A DNA stretch of 64,000 nucleotides from Gordonia rubripertincta (GTDB lineage: Bacteria; Actinomycetota; Actinomycetes; Mycobacteriales; Mycobacteriaceae): positions 3,472,001 through 3,536,000 of the forward strand of contig NZ_CP136136.1 of the NCBI RefSeq assembly GCF_038024875.1, written 5' to 3'. Of this stretch, positions 28,023 through 36,340 are shown in pieces; position 1 is the first letter of the stretch, and the number at the start of each line of letters is the position of its first letter. The notes below the pieces were generated by a model that did not search any database, was not told the DNA's origin, and saw nothing but the letters and a program-made list of their open reading frames with translations. The position numbers and the translations under genes are program-made.

Positions 28023-29156
28023 TCAGCCGGTGCGGAGTTCGTAGAACCGGAAGAAGGCGAAGTCCTCGATCGGCAGCACCTCGACGCTCTGGAAGCCGGC
28101 CTGTTCGGCATAGGACCGCAGGGTAGCGGGTCGCATCACGGTGCCGGTGGCGACCGACGGCGGTGAACTCATCGAGTCGGGTAGGCACACGAACAGCGAG
28201 AACCCGTACATGAGCTTGTCGAGTTCGTCTGCGGGACCGGAGAATTCGTCGGATACGGCTTCGTCCATGACGATCATCGACGCCCCGGGTGCGAGAGCCT
28301 GCCGTACCGCGCTGAGAACCTCGACGGGCCGGGGCATGTCGTGGAGGCATTCGAACGCGAAGGCGGCGTCGAACGGTCCGTGTGACGCGGCTTCCTCTCC
28401 GCCGGCGAGATGGAACCGCACCCGGTCGTCGAGCCCCTCGGTAGCGGCGTTGTCCCGTGCCATCTGCACCGACGCGGCGTCGACGTCGAGACCGACGAAC
28501 GTCGCCTGCGGGTACGCGCGAGCAAGGGCGATCGTCGAATGGCCGGCGCCGAAGCCGATGTCGGCGATCGTCGCGCCCGGTCGGGACAGGTGCTGATGGA
28601 GATGGTCGACGGCCGCGAGTGCGGGTGCGAGCTCGGCGTCGAACCACGGCTTGTTGAGCGCGGCCTGGCATTCGCGTGCGTCGGCTCCGAGTTGTTCCCA
28701 GCTCACACCGCCGCCGGACCGATAGGCGTCGAGCAGGTCGGGGAGCCGGTTGAATGCGGCGGCGAACATCCGGGGGAGCGCGCCCAGATAGGAACGACTG
28801 GAGGTGTCGGTGAGGACCTCGGCGACACCGGGTGAGATGCCGAATGTCGCCGGACTGCTGGACAGGTCGGCATCGAGAATGCCGAAAGCCGCTTGCATCT
28901 CGAGCCATTCGCGGGCGTACCGTGCATCGGTGGCCGTGCGGGAAGCGAGGTCGTCGGCGGTCAACGGACCGTGGTCGACGAGGCAGTGGTACCAGCCGAG
29001 GCGTTCGCCGAGATAGACGCTCATGGTCTCCGCGGTGGCCAGGGTGGAGTCGAGGAATCGTTCGGCGAACTCGTCGGCGCTCGGTGACGACGCGGCGAGA
29101 GTCGACCTGTCGGTGCCGGGACCGGGCGGTGTGGTGCTGCCGGGTGTGATCGTCAT
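28023..29156 (-). CDS. Methyltransferase with N-terminal winged-helix domain
   Basis: This is a 377-residue protein. Residues about 50-130 resemble the winged-helix dimerisation region of O-methyltransferase-like enzymes (HGPLTADDLASRTATDARYA). The Rossmann domain follows with motif I ATIADIGFGAGHSTIALARA (about residue 194), FVGLDVDAASVQMARDNAA and FDAAFAFECLHDMPRPVEVL, then LAPGASMIVMDEAVSDEF. The layout matches the actinobacterial group related to Rv2258c-type transcriptional-regulator-like methyltransferases. The substrate is unknown. It is about 70 bases upstream of the next methyltransferase on the same strand. Confidence 0.87.
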   Translation of the reverse strand: MTITPGSTTPPGPGTDRSTLAASSPSADEFAERFLDSTLATAETMSVYLGERLGWYHCLVDHGPLTADDLASRTATDARYAREWLEMQAAFGILDADLSSSPATFGISPGVAEVLTDTSSRSYLGALPRMFAAAFNRLPDLLDAYRSGGGVSWEQLGADARECQAALNKPWFDAELAPALAAVDHLHQHLSRPGATIADIGFGAGHSTIALARAYPQATFVGLDVDAASVQMARDNAATEGLDDRVRFHLAGGEEAASHGPFDAAFAFECLHDMPRPVEVLSAVRQALAPGASMIVMDEAVSDEFSGPADELDKLMYGFSLFVCLPDSMSSPPSVATGTVMRPATLRSYAEQAGFQSVEVLPIEDFAFFRFYELRTG

Positions 29157-29228
29157 GGTGGAACGATCGCAGCGCTGCCTCTCGGGCCGGTCACGGAGCG
29201 GTTTCGACTCGGTTCACATCTTTGTTGG

Positions 29229-29805
29229 TCAGCAGGCGCGACCGGCCACGACGTGCTCGGTACCGGCGTCGGGATTCCAGCGTCGCAGCGCGGTGAAGGT
29301 GCAGATCCGGTCGGGTTCACCCCAGTGGTTCGAGCGTGGCGAGGGCCTCGCCGATCTGGCGGTACGTGAAGCGGCGTCCCAGAGTGATGTGCGGGGTCCA
29401 CCCGCCCGGTTCGACGTGCGCGAAAGTGCTCGGGTTCTCGGCGCCGGCCGCGGCGTCGTCCGGGTGAACCGTGTGAGGGCGAACCGTGCGTGCCACCTGG
29501 GCGTGGAGCGACAGCAACTCGGTGCTGGGGACGACGAGCAGGGCCAGGGTGTGGCGGGACCCGTGTCCGAACACGACCGGTGCCCCGATGATGCACCGCA
29601 ACGGTAGGCGCTGGGCGGCGGGACCGAGGGCGGCATCGGCGGCCGACGTGATGTGGCCGGCCGCCAACAGGGTGACGTGCGGACGGTTGGTGTCCGATCG
29701 CACGCGCTGCGCACTGGGAAGGCCGACGTCGGCGAGCGCCGACCAGCGGCGCCGCACCCAGGCGTCGGTGTCGTCGTCGGGTAACAACTCGATCGAATGT
29801 GCCAC
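29229..29805 (-). CDS. 2'-5' RNA ligase family protein (frame break at 29320-29323)
   Basis: A GTG at 29805 gives MAHSIELLPDDDTDAWVRRR, the usual opening of this family. Two HxT catalytic motifs are present: RPHVTLLAAGH and GGWTPHITLGRR, as in 2H phosphoesterases that act on cyclic phosphates or 2'-5' linkages. The frame closes early at the C4/G4 run 29320-29323. Removing one base continues as LEPLGEPDRICTFTALRRW and ends at 29229 (EHVVAGRAC), a natural C-terminus, so the protein is about 191 residues. Substrate and role are unknown. Confidence 0.8.
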
Positions 29806-30069
29806 GGAACCAGTCAACCAGAGACGCGTGCAGCACCCGGTGGTTCGGCCCACGATCGCCTGGACGGTTGCCGCGGCACTCGTGTCACAGCGCGATTGAG
29901 TCGTATTTCGTGCGCGTACCTCAGAGTATCGAGAGTGATCCGTGCGGACGAATAGCACGTGTTATGTGGTACCGGCAAGGAGCCAATACTCAGCCGGATT
30001 CTTTCTGGCCGATTCGGTAAACGTTGGCCGCGCAACCTAATTCGTGTCGCTCAGGTTGTTCCGGGTTTG

Positions 30070-30285
30070 TTCGCCGACGCCACGATGTGGCACAGCTGGG
30101 CGGTCGAGTGGACCCCGGACCGGATCGCGGTGTATCTCGACGGCGTCCGGTGGGCCGTGACCACCGACACCGCGCGGTTTCCGCCGCGTGCCATGCATCT
30201 GTGTCTGCAGCTCGACAACTTCGGCGGCGTGACGGCGCCCGGAGGGAAGATGTTCGTCGACTGGGTCGCCGAGTATCCGGTCTAG
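30070..30285 (+). pseudogene. C-terminal scrap of a glycoside hydrolase family 16 protein
   Basis: The 71 codons up to the TAG at 30283-30285 read FADATMWHSWAVEWTPDRIA, then VYLDGVRWAVTTDT, and end GGKMFVDWVAEYPV. This is the closing beta-sandwich of GH16 (laminarinase-like) enzymes, including the Trp-rich strand and the final VDWV strand. The frame upstream (29959-30069) has no family similarity, and the catalytic ExDxxE segment is absent. It is therefore a relic of a gene of about 250 codons. Confidence 0.6.
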
Positions 30286-30313
30286 CAAGAACGTGCACCG
30301 AAGTGGGACCGGC

Positions 30314-30541
30314 GTGACCGACGACTCGTCGAACCCGGCGTCGAGGGGGGAGACCGGTAACCTCTCCCGGGTGGACGACGACATCTGCCGGTGCGGTCAC
30401 GACCGGTCGGCACACCGGCATCACCGGGCGGGCACCGACTGTGCGCTGTGTCCGGACGGGACATGTCCACGATTCCGGCGGAGGTCACGGCTGCGTTCTC
30501 TCCTCGACTCGGTCACCGGGGAGCGGCACCCGGGTTCCTGA
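30314..30541 (+). CDS. Small Cys/His-rich protein, probable zinc-binding
   Basis: The frame encodes about 75 residues with the pattern CRCGHDRSAHRHHRAGTDCA followed by LCPDGTCPRF: four to five Cys and several His spaced as in a small zinc ribbon, with an Arg-rich tail. Such CxCGH...H...CxxC proteins recur as hypothetical proteins in Actinobacteria. Two GTG starts are possible (30314 or 30371); neither has a convincing ribosome-binding site. The metal pattern, not the start, supports the call. Function is unknown. Confidence 0.5.
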   Translation: MTDDSSNPASRGETGNLSRVDDDICRCGHDRSAHRHHRAGTDCALCPDGTCPRFRRRSRLRSLLDSVTGERHPGS

Positions 30542-30778
30542 CGCCTCACGATCCGGCCGAAGTCATCCGAGGGGCCGTTGCAGGGTGCGCCCGGCGTGGC
30601 CGTCTCGAGGGCATTTGCCCAGCACAATGCCGCTGGAGTAGGCTTTGAGAACGCGCGTGCGCTCGATGACGCGCGACAGGCACACGCCCCGGTCGAAATG
30701 CTTCTGATCAGGGGTTTTGTGCCGCGCAATACGTCAAGAACTGTACCTACTACACACCTGTCCGGAGCAACTCAACAT

Positions 30779-32245
30779 ATGTCGTCCCCCACGATCACCT
30801 CGCCGCAAGTAGCCATCAATGACATTGGCACTGCCGAGGACTTTCTCGCCGCCATCGACTCCACGATCAAGTACTTCAACGATGGCGACATCGTGGAAGG
30901 CACCATCGTCAAGGTCGATCGGGACGAGGTTCTGCTCGACATCGGTTACAAGACCGAAGGCGTCATCCCCTCTCGCGAACTGTCGATCAAGCACGATGTT
31001 GACCCCAACGAGGTCGTCAACGTCGGTGACGAGGTCGAGGCCCTGGTCCTCACCAAGGAGGACAAAGAAGGCCGTCTGATCCTCTCCAAGAAGCGTGCGC
31101 AGTACGAGCGGGCTTGGGGCACCATCGAGGAGCTCAAGGAGAAGGACGAGGCCGTCAAGGGCACCGTCATCGAGGTCGTCAAGGGCGGCCTGATCCTGGA
31201 CATCGGCCTGCGCGGCTTCCTCCCGGCATCGCTCGTGGAGATGCGTCGCGTCCGCGATCTGCAGCCGTACATCGGCAAGGAGATCGAGGCCAAGATCATC
31301 GAGCTCGACAAGAACCGCAACAACGTGGTCCTGTCGCGTCGTGCATGGCTCGAGCAGACCCAGTCCGAGGTCCGCAGCGAGTTCCTGCACCAGCTGCAGA
31401 AGGGCCAGGTCCGCAAGGGCGTCGTGTCCTCGATCGTCAACTTCGGTGCGTTCGTCGATCTCGGCGGCGTCGACGGTCTGGTCCACGTTTCCGAGCTGTC
31501 CTGGAAGCACATCGATCACCCGTCCGAGGTCGTCGCCGTGGGCGACGAGGTCACCGTCGAGGTCCTCGACGTCGACCTGGACCGCGAGCGTGTTTCGCTG
31601 TCGCTCAAGGCTACTCAGGAAGACCCGTGGCGCCAGTTCGCCCGTACCCACGCGATCGGTCAGATCGTCCCGGGCAAGGTCACCAAGCTGGTGCCGTTCG
31701 GTGCGTTCGTCCGCGTCGACGAGGGCATCGAGGGTCTGGTCCACATCTCCGAGCTGGCCGAGCGTCACGTCGAGGTGCCGGATCAGGTTGTCGCCGTCAA
31801 CGACGATGCGATGGTCAAGGTCATCGACATCGACCTCGAGCGTCGTCGTATCTCGCTGAGCCTCAAGCAGGCCAACGAGGACTACACCGAGGAGTTCGAC
31901 CCCTCGAAGTACGGCATGGCCGACAGCTACGACGAGCAGGGCAACTACATCTTCCCCGAGGGTTTCGACGCCGAGACCAACGAATGGCTCGAAGGCTTCG
32001 AGAAGCAGCGTGAGGCATGGGAGGCCCGGTACGCCGAGGCCGAGCGTCGCCACAAGATGCACACCGCCCAGATGGAGAAGTTCGCCGCTGCGGCAGCCGA
32101 GGCTGCCAACGCACCGACCGACTACTCGTCGGCTTCGGAGAGCCGCGGTGGCTCGTCGAACACCGGTGGCGCGTCCACCGGCGGTTCGCTGGCCAGTGAC
32201 GAGCAGCTCGCCGCTCTGCGCGAGAAGCTGTCGGGCAACGCCTGA
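30779..32245 (+). CDS. rpsA: 30S ribosomal protein S1
   Basis: This is a 488-residue S1 of the actinobacterial form, starting MSSPTITSPQVAINDIG. It has four S1 (OB-fold) RNA-binding repeats beginning near residues 36 (GDIVEGTIVKVDRDEVLLDI), 122, 207 (GQVRKGVVSSIVNFGAFVDL) and 294 (GQIVPGKVTKLVPFGAFVRV). A charged and then Ser/Gly-rich C-terminal tail follows, where mycobacterial RpsA also diverges. It binds mRNA leaders on the 30S subunit. The ATG at 30779 is set by homology; GGAG lies 12 bases upstream. The 237-base region before it holds no other gene. A strong terminator follows. Confidence 0.97.
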   Translation: MSSPTITSPQVAINDIGTAEDFLAAIDSTIKYFNDGDIVEGTIVKVDRDEVLLDIGYKTEGVIPSRELSIKHDVDPNEVVNVGDEVEALVLTKEDKEGRLILSKKRAQYERAWGTIEELKEKDEAVKGTVIEVVKGGLILDIGLRGFLPASLVEMRRVRDLQPYIGKEIEAKIIELDKNRNNVVLSRRAWLEQTQSEVRSEFLHQLQKGQVRKGVVSSIVNFGAFVDLGGVDGLVHVSELSWKHIDHPSEVVAVGDEVTVEVLDVDLDRERVSLSLKATQEDPWRQFARTHAIGQIVPGKVTKLVPFGAFVRVDEGIEGLVHISELAERHVEVPDQVVAVNDDAMVKVIDIDLERRRISLSLKQANEDYTEEFDPSKYGMADSYDEQGNYIFPEGFDAETNEWLEGFEKQREAWEARYAEAERRHKMHTAQMEKFAAAAAEAANAPTDYSSASESRGGSSNTGGASTGGSLASDEQLAALREKLSGNA

Positions 32246-32280
32246 TAGCTCCGCTCCCGCAGTAGATCTGCACTGAGCAC

Positions 32281-32320
32281 ACGAAAGCCCTCCCGGGAAA
32301 CTTCCCGGGAGGGTTTTCGT
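32281..32320 (+). terminator. Rho-independent terminator of rpsA
   Basis: The core stem is CCCTCCCGGGAA (32288-32299) paired with TTCCCGGGAGGG (32302-32313), a two-base turn, then TTTT. The flanks ACGAAA and TTTCGT extend the stem to 19 bp with one G-T pair. It starts 36 bases after the rpsA stop. Confidence 0.9.
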
Positions 32321-32365
32321 GTCCCTGCCACACCGGCCGGGACCCGGTGGGTACGGTATTGATCT

Positions 32366-32378
32366 CGTACGCTGTACG
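32366..32378 (+). promoter_or_regulatory. Putative TetR autoregulatory operator
   Basis: CGTAC-GCT-GTACG is a perfect 5-bp inverted repeat 14 bases before the tetR start, with a further GTACGG at 32351-32356. Position and symmetry suit a self-repressing TetR protein. This is inferred from symmetry only. Confidence 0.4.
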
Positions 32379-32391
32379 GAAAGGGTGCAAC

Positions 32392-33141
32392 GTGTCGACC
32401 GCTGATGATGCGCGGGCCCTGGTTCGGTTGCTGTGGCGTGGACGCCGGGAGCCTCAGGCGCCCAGGCGTGGTCCGCGCCAACGGGTTACCGTCGACGAGA
32501 TCGTCGGCAAGGCGATCACGCTCGCGGACGAGCGAGGACTGGCCGCGGTGTCGATGCGGACACTCGCCGCCGAGCTCGGCGTCGGCCCGATGACCCTCTA
32601 CACCTACGTGCCCACGCGAGACGTTCTGGTCGCGCTCATGGTGGACCAGGTCGCCGGCGATCCGATGCCTGGGCCGGCTTCGACCATCCGGGAGTCCCTC
32701 GCCGAGGTCGCACGCCACCTGCGGGCCGAATACCTGGCCCATCCCTGGTTGATCGACGCCAATCCGTGGCGCCAGGTTCTCGGCCCCCATCGGCTCGCCC
32801 GCTACGAACGCCAACTCGAACTGCTCGAACCCCTGGACGTCTCGGACCTCGACCGCGACCACATCCTCGGTCTCCTGTCCGCCTTCGTGACCGGCAACGC
32901 CCGGGAGGCACTGGCGGCCGACGCGGCGGTGGCCGACAGCGGCATGACCGACGTGGAGTGGTGGGAGGCTGTCGCACCCGAACTCGACGCGGTGATCCCC
33001 GAAGGCGAGTTCCCGCTCGCCGATCGCGTGGGAACCGTTGCAGGCGAGCATCATCAGGCGCCGGGGGCTCCCGACGAGGTGTTCGATTTCGGCCTGGCGC
33101 GACTGCTCGACGGGTTGGCGCCGCTGATCGGCGACGCCTGA
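32392..33141 (+). CDS. TetR-family transcriptional regulator
   Basis: This is a 249-residue regulator starting at GTG 32392 (GGAAAGGG upstream). The DNA-binding helix-turn-helix is VTVDEIVGKAITLADERGLA, then VSMRTLAAELGVGPMTLYTY (residues about 35-75). The ligand domain is of the C-terminal TetR class seen in TetR(C)-like actinobacterial regulators (FVTGNAREALAADAA; GLARLLDGLAPLI). It lies between rpsA and an AztD-like gene, where mycobacteria have rpsA directly followed by coaE. It is not evidently linked to zinc: the AztD gene has its own Zur-type box. The ligand is unknown. Confidence 0.9.
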   Translation: MSTADDARALVRLLWRGRREPQAPRRGPRQRVTVDEIVGKAITLADERGLAAVSMRTLAAELGVGPMTLYTYVPTRDVLVALMVDQVAGDPMPGPASTIRESLAEVARHLRAEYLAHPWLIDANPWRQVLGPHRLARYERQLELLEPLDVSDLDRDHILGLLSAFVTGNAREALAADAAVADSGMTDVEWWEAVAPELDAVIPEGEFPLADRVGTVAGEHHQAPGAPDEVFDFGLARLLDGLAPLIGDA

Positions 33142-33173
33142 CTCCTCTCGTGTCGCCGGTAACCATGCGTTGT

Positions 33174-33188
33174 TGACAATCATTTTCA
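33174..33188 (+). promoter_or_regulatory. Zur/Fur-type box before the AztD-like gene
   Basis: TGACAATCATTTTCA fits the 7-1-7 Fur-family pattern TGANAATNATTNTCA at every fixed position. It ends 20 bases before the GTG at 33209, so a bound repressor would block transcription. Zur is favoured because the gene it controls encodes a zinc chaperone-like protein. Confidence 0.7.
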
Positions 33189-33208
33189 TTAGACGGTTGA
33201 CTGTCCGA

Positions 33209-34438
33209 GTGCTATCACCACGGACAACTCTGACCCGTTCCCTCGCCCTGCTCGCGGCGTCCTCCATCGCGCTCGTCGCATGCGGTGACACCGAGCAGGT
33301 GACCCCGTCCGCCGAGTCCTCGAGCGGACCCGCGGAACAGCAAAGCGCGACACCGCGACTCGCACTCAGCTACGACGGTGGAATCCTCGTGCTCGACGCG
33401 ACCACACTCGATCAGGTCGCCGACCTTCCCCTCGACGGGTTCGTTCGACTGAACAGCGCAGGCAACGGGCGGCATGTGTTCGTCTCCGAGGCCGACGGGT
33501 TCCGGGTCCTCGACGCCGGGACCTGGACGAAGGCGCACGGCGACCACGGGCATCACTACACGACCCAGCCGTCGCTCACCGAGATGCGTTTCGGCGGAGC
33601 GGAACCCGGACATGTCGTGGTCCACGACTCGCGCATCAGTCTGTTCAGTGACGGCACCGGACAGGTCGACATCGTCGAACCCGCAGAACTGCTGCGCGGC
33701 AACCCGGTCGCCACCACGTTCACGGTCCCACAACCCCATCACGGTGTGGCGGTGTTCCGCGGGGACGGATCGGTGGTTGTCACACGCGGCGACGAGGAAT
33801 CGCGCAGCGGTATCGCGATCCTGGACAAGGAGCGGGCCGAGATCGTCCGCAACGACGAATGTCCCGGTGTCCACGGCGAGGCGGCCGCGTCCGACGGACG
33901 CCTGACCTTCGGCTGTGAGGACGGGATCCTGATCGTCGACGGCACCGACATCCGCAAGGTGTCCAGCCCGGACCCCTATGGCCGAATCGGTAACCAGGCC
34001 GGTGACCACGGGTCCCCGATCGTGCTGGGGGATTACAAGAGTGACGAGGACGCGGAACTCGAACGGCCTACGCGCTTCTCTCTCACCGATACCCGCACCG
34101 GCGACCTCCGATTGGTCGACCTCGGTACCTCCTACAGCTTCCGGTCGCTCGAACGCGGGCCCGGCGGCTCCGCGGTGATCCTCGGAACGGACGGCGCGCT
34201 GCACGTCTTCGACGCCCCAACCGGGAACCGCACCGCCCGGATCCCGGCGATCGGGGAGTGGTCCGAACCCGACGAGTGGCAGTCGCCGATGCCGAATGTC
34301 GTGGTGCAGGGCGGCATCGCGTACGTCAGTGAACCCGCGTCGAAGAAGGTCCTCGCGATCGACCTGGAGTCGGGTGAGAAGGTCGCCGAGTCCACCCTGC
34401 CGCACGAGACCGTCGAACTCGTCGCGGTCACGGGCTGA
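33209..34438 (+). CDS. aztD: AztD-like zinc metallochaperone lipoprotein
   Basis: This protein of about 409 residues has a lipoprotein signal (TRSLALLAASSIALVACG), so it should be anchored outside the membrane. The body reads as a beta-propeller with repeated short strands, and carries HGDHGHHYTTQ (about residue 112), the His/Asp-rich zinc site that defines AztD chaperones of the AztABC zinc importer, plus HHGVAVFRGDGSVVV and a Cys pair (ECPGVHGE... FGCEDG). GTG 33209 is chosen over an earlier in-frame TTG because that start would lie within the Zur box. The partner transporter genes are not in this window. It passes zinc to the periplasmic receptor AztC in known systems. Confidence 0.82.
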   Translation: MLSPRTTLTRSLALLAASSIALVACGDTEQVTPSAESSSGPAEQQSATPRLALSYDGGILVLDATTLDQVADLPLDGFVRLNSAGNGRHVFVSEADGFRVLDAGTWTKAHGDHGHHYTTQPSLTEMRFGGAEPGHVVVHDSRISLFSDGTGQVDIVEPAELLRGNPVATTFTVPQPHHGVAVFRGDGSVVVTRGDEESRSGIAILDKERAEIVRNDECPGVHGEAAASDGRLTFGCEDGILIVDGTDIRKVSSPDPYGRIGNQAGDHGSPIVLGDYKSDEDAELERPTRFSLTDTRTGDLRLVDLGTSYSFRSLERGPGGSAVILGTDGALHVFDAPTGNRTARIPAIGEWSEPDEWQSPMPNVVVQGGIAYVSEPASKKVLAIDLESGEKVAESTLPHETVELVAVTG

Positions 34439-34502
34439 CGCGACGGCGACACACGGGGCGCCGGTGCGCACCGGGCAGGAGCCTGTTTGCCAGACTGGTG
34501 GC

Positions 34503-35399
34503 GTGATCAGGCTTGGACTGACCGGTGGCATCGGCGCCGGCAAATCGACCGTGGCAAAGACCTTCGTCGAACGAGGCGCGTACATCATCGACGCCGACAA
34601 GATCGCCCGCGAGGTGGTCGAACCCGGTTCGGAGGGCCTTGCCGCGCTCGTCGAGGCCTTCGGCTCCGACATCCTGGCCGCCGACGGAAGCCTCGACCGT
34701 CCCGCCCTCGCGGCCAAGGCGTTCGTCGACGAGGAGTCGCGGAAAACGCTCAACGGGATCACCCACCCGCTGATCGGCGCCCGCACCCAGGAACTGCTCG
34801 CGGCGGCGCCCGACGACGCCATCGTCGTCCAGGACATCCCGCTGCTGGTCGAGAATCACACCGCGCCGTTCTTCCATCTCGTCGTGATCGTGTTCGCCGA
34901 CGCCGACGTCCGACTGCACCGCCTCACCACGATGCGCGGCGTCGACGAGGCCGATGCTCGTGCTCGGATCGCCGCGCAGGCCACCGACGAGCAGCGTCGT
35001 GCGGTCGCCGACGTCTGGCTGGACAACTCCGGATCGGCCGAAGATCTCGCCGCTGCCGCCGCGCGGGTCTGGGACGACCGGCTGGTGCCGTTCGAGACCA
35101 ACGTCCGGGCTCGCCGGGTCGCCGATCCGGTCCCCGAACTCGTTGCGGCCGAACCGAATCCGGATGGCCCGGCGGCGCGTCTGGTCAACCGGCTGTGGGC
35201 GATCGCCGGGGAGCGGGCGACCGCTGTCGAGATCAGCGACGCGGCGAAGGTCGAACTGCAGATCACCGCACGCGACGATGCCGCGTCGGCAGAACTCGTC
35301 GAGCTCCTCGCGGACGGCGGGTTCGCGCCCGCCGGTCCCGGCGTTCACGGCTCCTGCGATCCGGGTCGGCCCGCAACCGTTCGGGTCACCACCGCCTGA
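34503..35399 (+). CDS. coaE: Dephospho-CoA kinase with degenerate GrpB-like tail
   Basis: Residues 1-200 are a complete CoaE, which phosphorylates the ribose 3'-OH of dephospho-CoA in the last step of CoA synthesis. The P-loop is LTGGIGAGKSTVAKTF, followed by IIDADKIAREVVEPGS, VVQDIPLLVENHTAPFF and the lid TTMRGVDEADARARIAAQAT. Residues about 215-298 are a shortened GrpB/UPF0157-like extension ending VHGSCDPGRPATVRV; mycobacterial CoaE carries a full domain there (about 407 residues total). The catalytic-looking IGSTAVPG segment is missing. The GTG at 34503 starts right at the conserved MIRLGLTGG. A perfect palindrome CCGGTGCGCACCGG (34461-34474) precedes it. Confidence 0.95.
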   Translation: MIRLGLTGGIGAGKSTVAKTFVERGAYIIDADKIAREVVEPGSEGLAALVEAFGSDILAADGSLDRPALAAKAFVDEESRKTLNGITHPLIGARTQELLAAAPDDAIVVQDIPLLVENHTAPFFHLVVIVFADADVRLHRLTTMRGVDEADARARIAAQATDEQRRAVADVWLDNSGSAEDLAAAAARVWDDRLVPFETNVRARRVADPVPELVAAEPNPDGPAARLVNRLWAIAGERATAVEISDAAKVELQITARDDAASAELVELLADGGFAPAGPGVHGSCDPGRPATVRVTTA

Positions 35400-35430
35400 G
35401 GCGCTCGAGTCCGTCGTCCGTCCTGCCGAA

Positions 35431-36015
35431 TCACCGTGCGTGATCGAGGCGATGATCCCGGAAGAACACCACGCCGCCGACCGCATCGTCGAGCCAGGCC
35501 TGTACGTCATTGCCGTGCGCGGCCGCCCCGACGAGCGCGCGGGTCGCGATCGCGACGGCCTCCACGCACTGGCCGTTGTCGAGCAGTCCGCAGCGGTGAG
35601 CTTCGAAGACCTCGTCGACGTCGATCAGTTCCAACGGTGCTCCCGGAACGTCGACGAGGTCGAGGTACCAGTCCTCGGCGTACCAGCGGCCGTGCTCGTC
35701 GGGGCCGGAGAACCGGCCGACGTCGAGGTAGAGACGCTGATCCGCCCGATACCCGCCCTGGTAGTGGAAGATGTTGGCGCGCAACCCCAATGAGGGAAGA
35801 AGCCACGACTCGAGGTGGTCGAATCTCGGGTGGCCCGGCGCGGGGCGCGACATGTAGAGGCCATAGTCGGTGACGCGGTACTCCTCGACCTCGCGGACGA
35901 ACCCCTTGTTGTCGGTGTTCGTCATGGCGGGCACGTCGAAGACCTCCCGCTTCGGCGGGTGCATCGAGTGGGGTACGGCCGGCGCGGCCGTCGCGGGGCC
36001 GCTGTTGCTCGTCAT
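35431..36015 (-). CDS. DUF402 domain protein
   Basis: This is a 194-residue protein whose gene sits between coaE and uvrB exactly as the DUF402 gene Rv1632c does in M. tuberculosis. Landmarks are FVREVEEYRVTDYGLYMSRP, SWLLPSLGLRANIFHYQG, QRLYLDVGRF, WYAEDWYLDLVDVP and LIDVDEVFEAHRCGLL, with the acidic residues of the DUF402 nucleotide/phosphate-handling fold. Other family members act as nucleoside di/triphosphate phosphatases; activity here is unproven. It is transcribed opposite to coaE and uvrB. Confidence 0.85.
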   Translation of the reverse strand: MTSNSGPATAAPAVPHSMHPPKREVFDVPAMTNTDNKGFVREVEEYRVTDYGLYMSRPAPGHPRFDHLESWLLPSLGLRANIFHYQGGYRADQRLYLDVGRFSGPDEHGRWYAEDWYLDLVDVPGAPLELIDVDEVFEAHRCGLLDNGQCVEAVAIATRALVGAAAHGNDVQAWLDDAVGGVVFFRDHRLDHAR

Positions 36016-36340
36016 CCCCCGAATGTAGTTCGGCCGACGCCCGGTCTCAGGGTGAACATGGGAGATGTTCCCGATGTGCGGACCGAGGTCGTCCGCGCAT
36101 GGTCGAACGATGAACTCTTCTCTCGCGGGACGACGACTCCCGGGGTCGTCGCGGCCCACGTGCCGGCCGCTCCGGTGGGGTTGGTGCTCGCCACCGTGGT
36201 GATGGCGTCGCTCATCGCGTTCCAGGGCTGGCTGTCGGTGGCCAAGCCGTGGTCGCATGTGCCCGGCAGGATGCGCGTGAAAGCACCGGTGCCGGGCGCG
36301 CGGGAACACTCGTGTCGTAGTCCGCGTTTACCCTGGCACT
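36016..36340. other. Intergenic region DUF402-uvrB, no supported gene
   Basis: Divergent promoters for the DUF402 gene and uvrB should lie here. An open frame from 36058 has one hydrophobic run (APVGLVLATVVMASLIAF) but runs on into uvrB in a wrong frame and has no start signal or family similarity. A half-site TCGAAC (36103-36108) resembles half an SOS box, but the other half is absent. Confidence 0.5.

Noticed and set aside
36103..36108. SOS (LexA) box before uvrB
   Set aside because: Only a TCGAAC half-site is present; the partner GTTCGA is missing.
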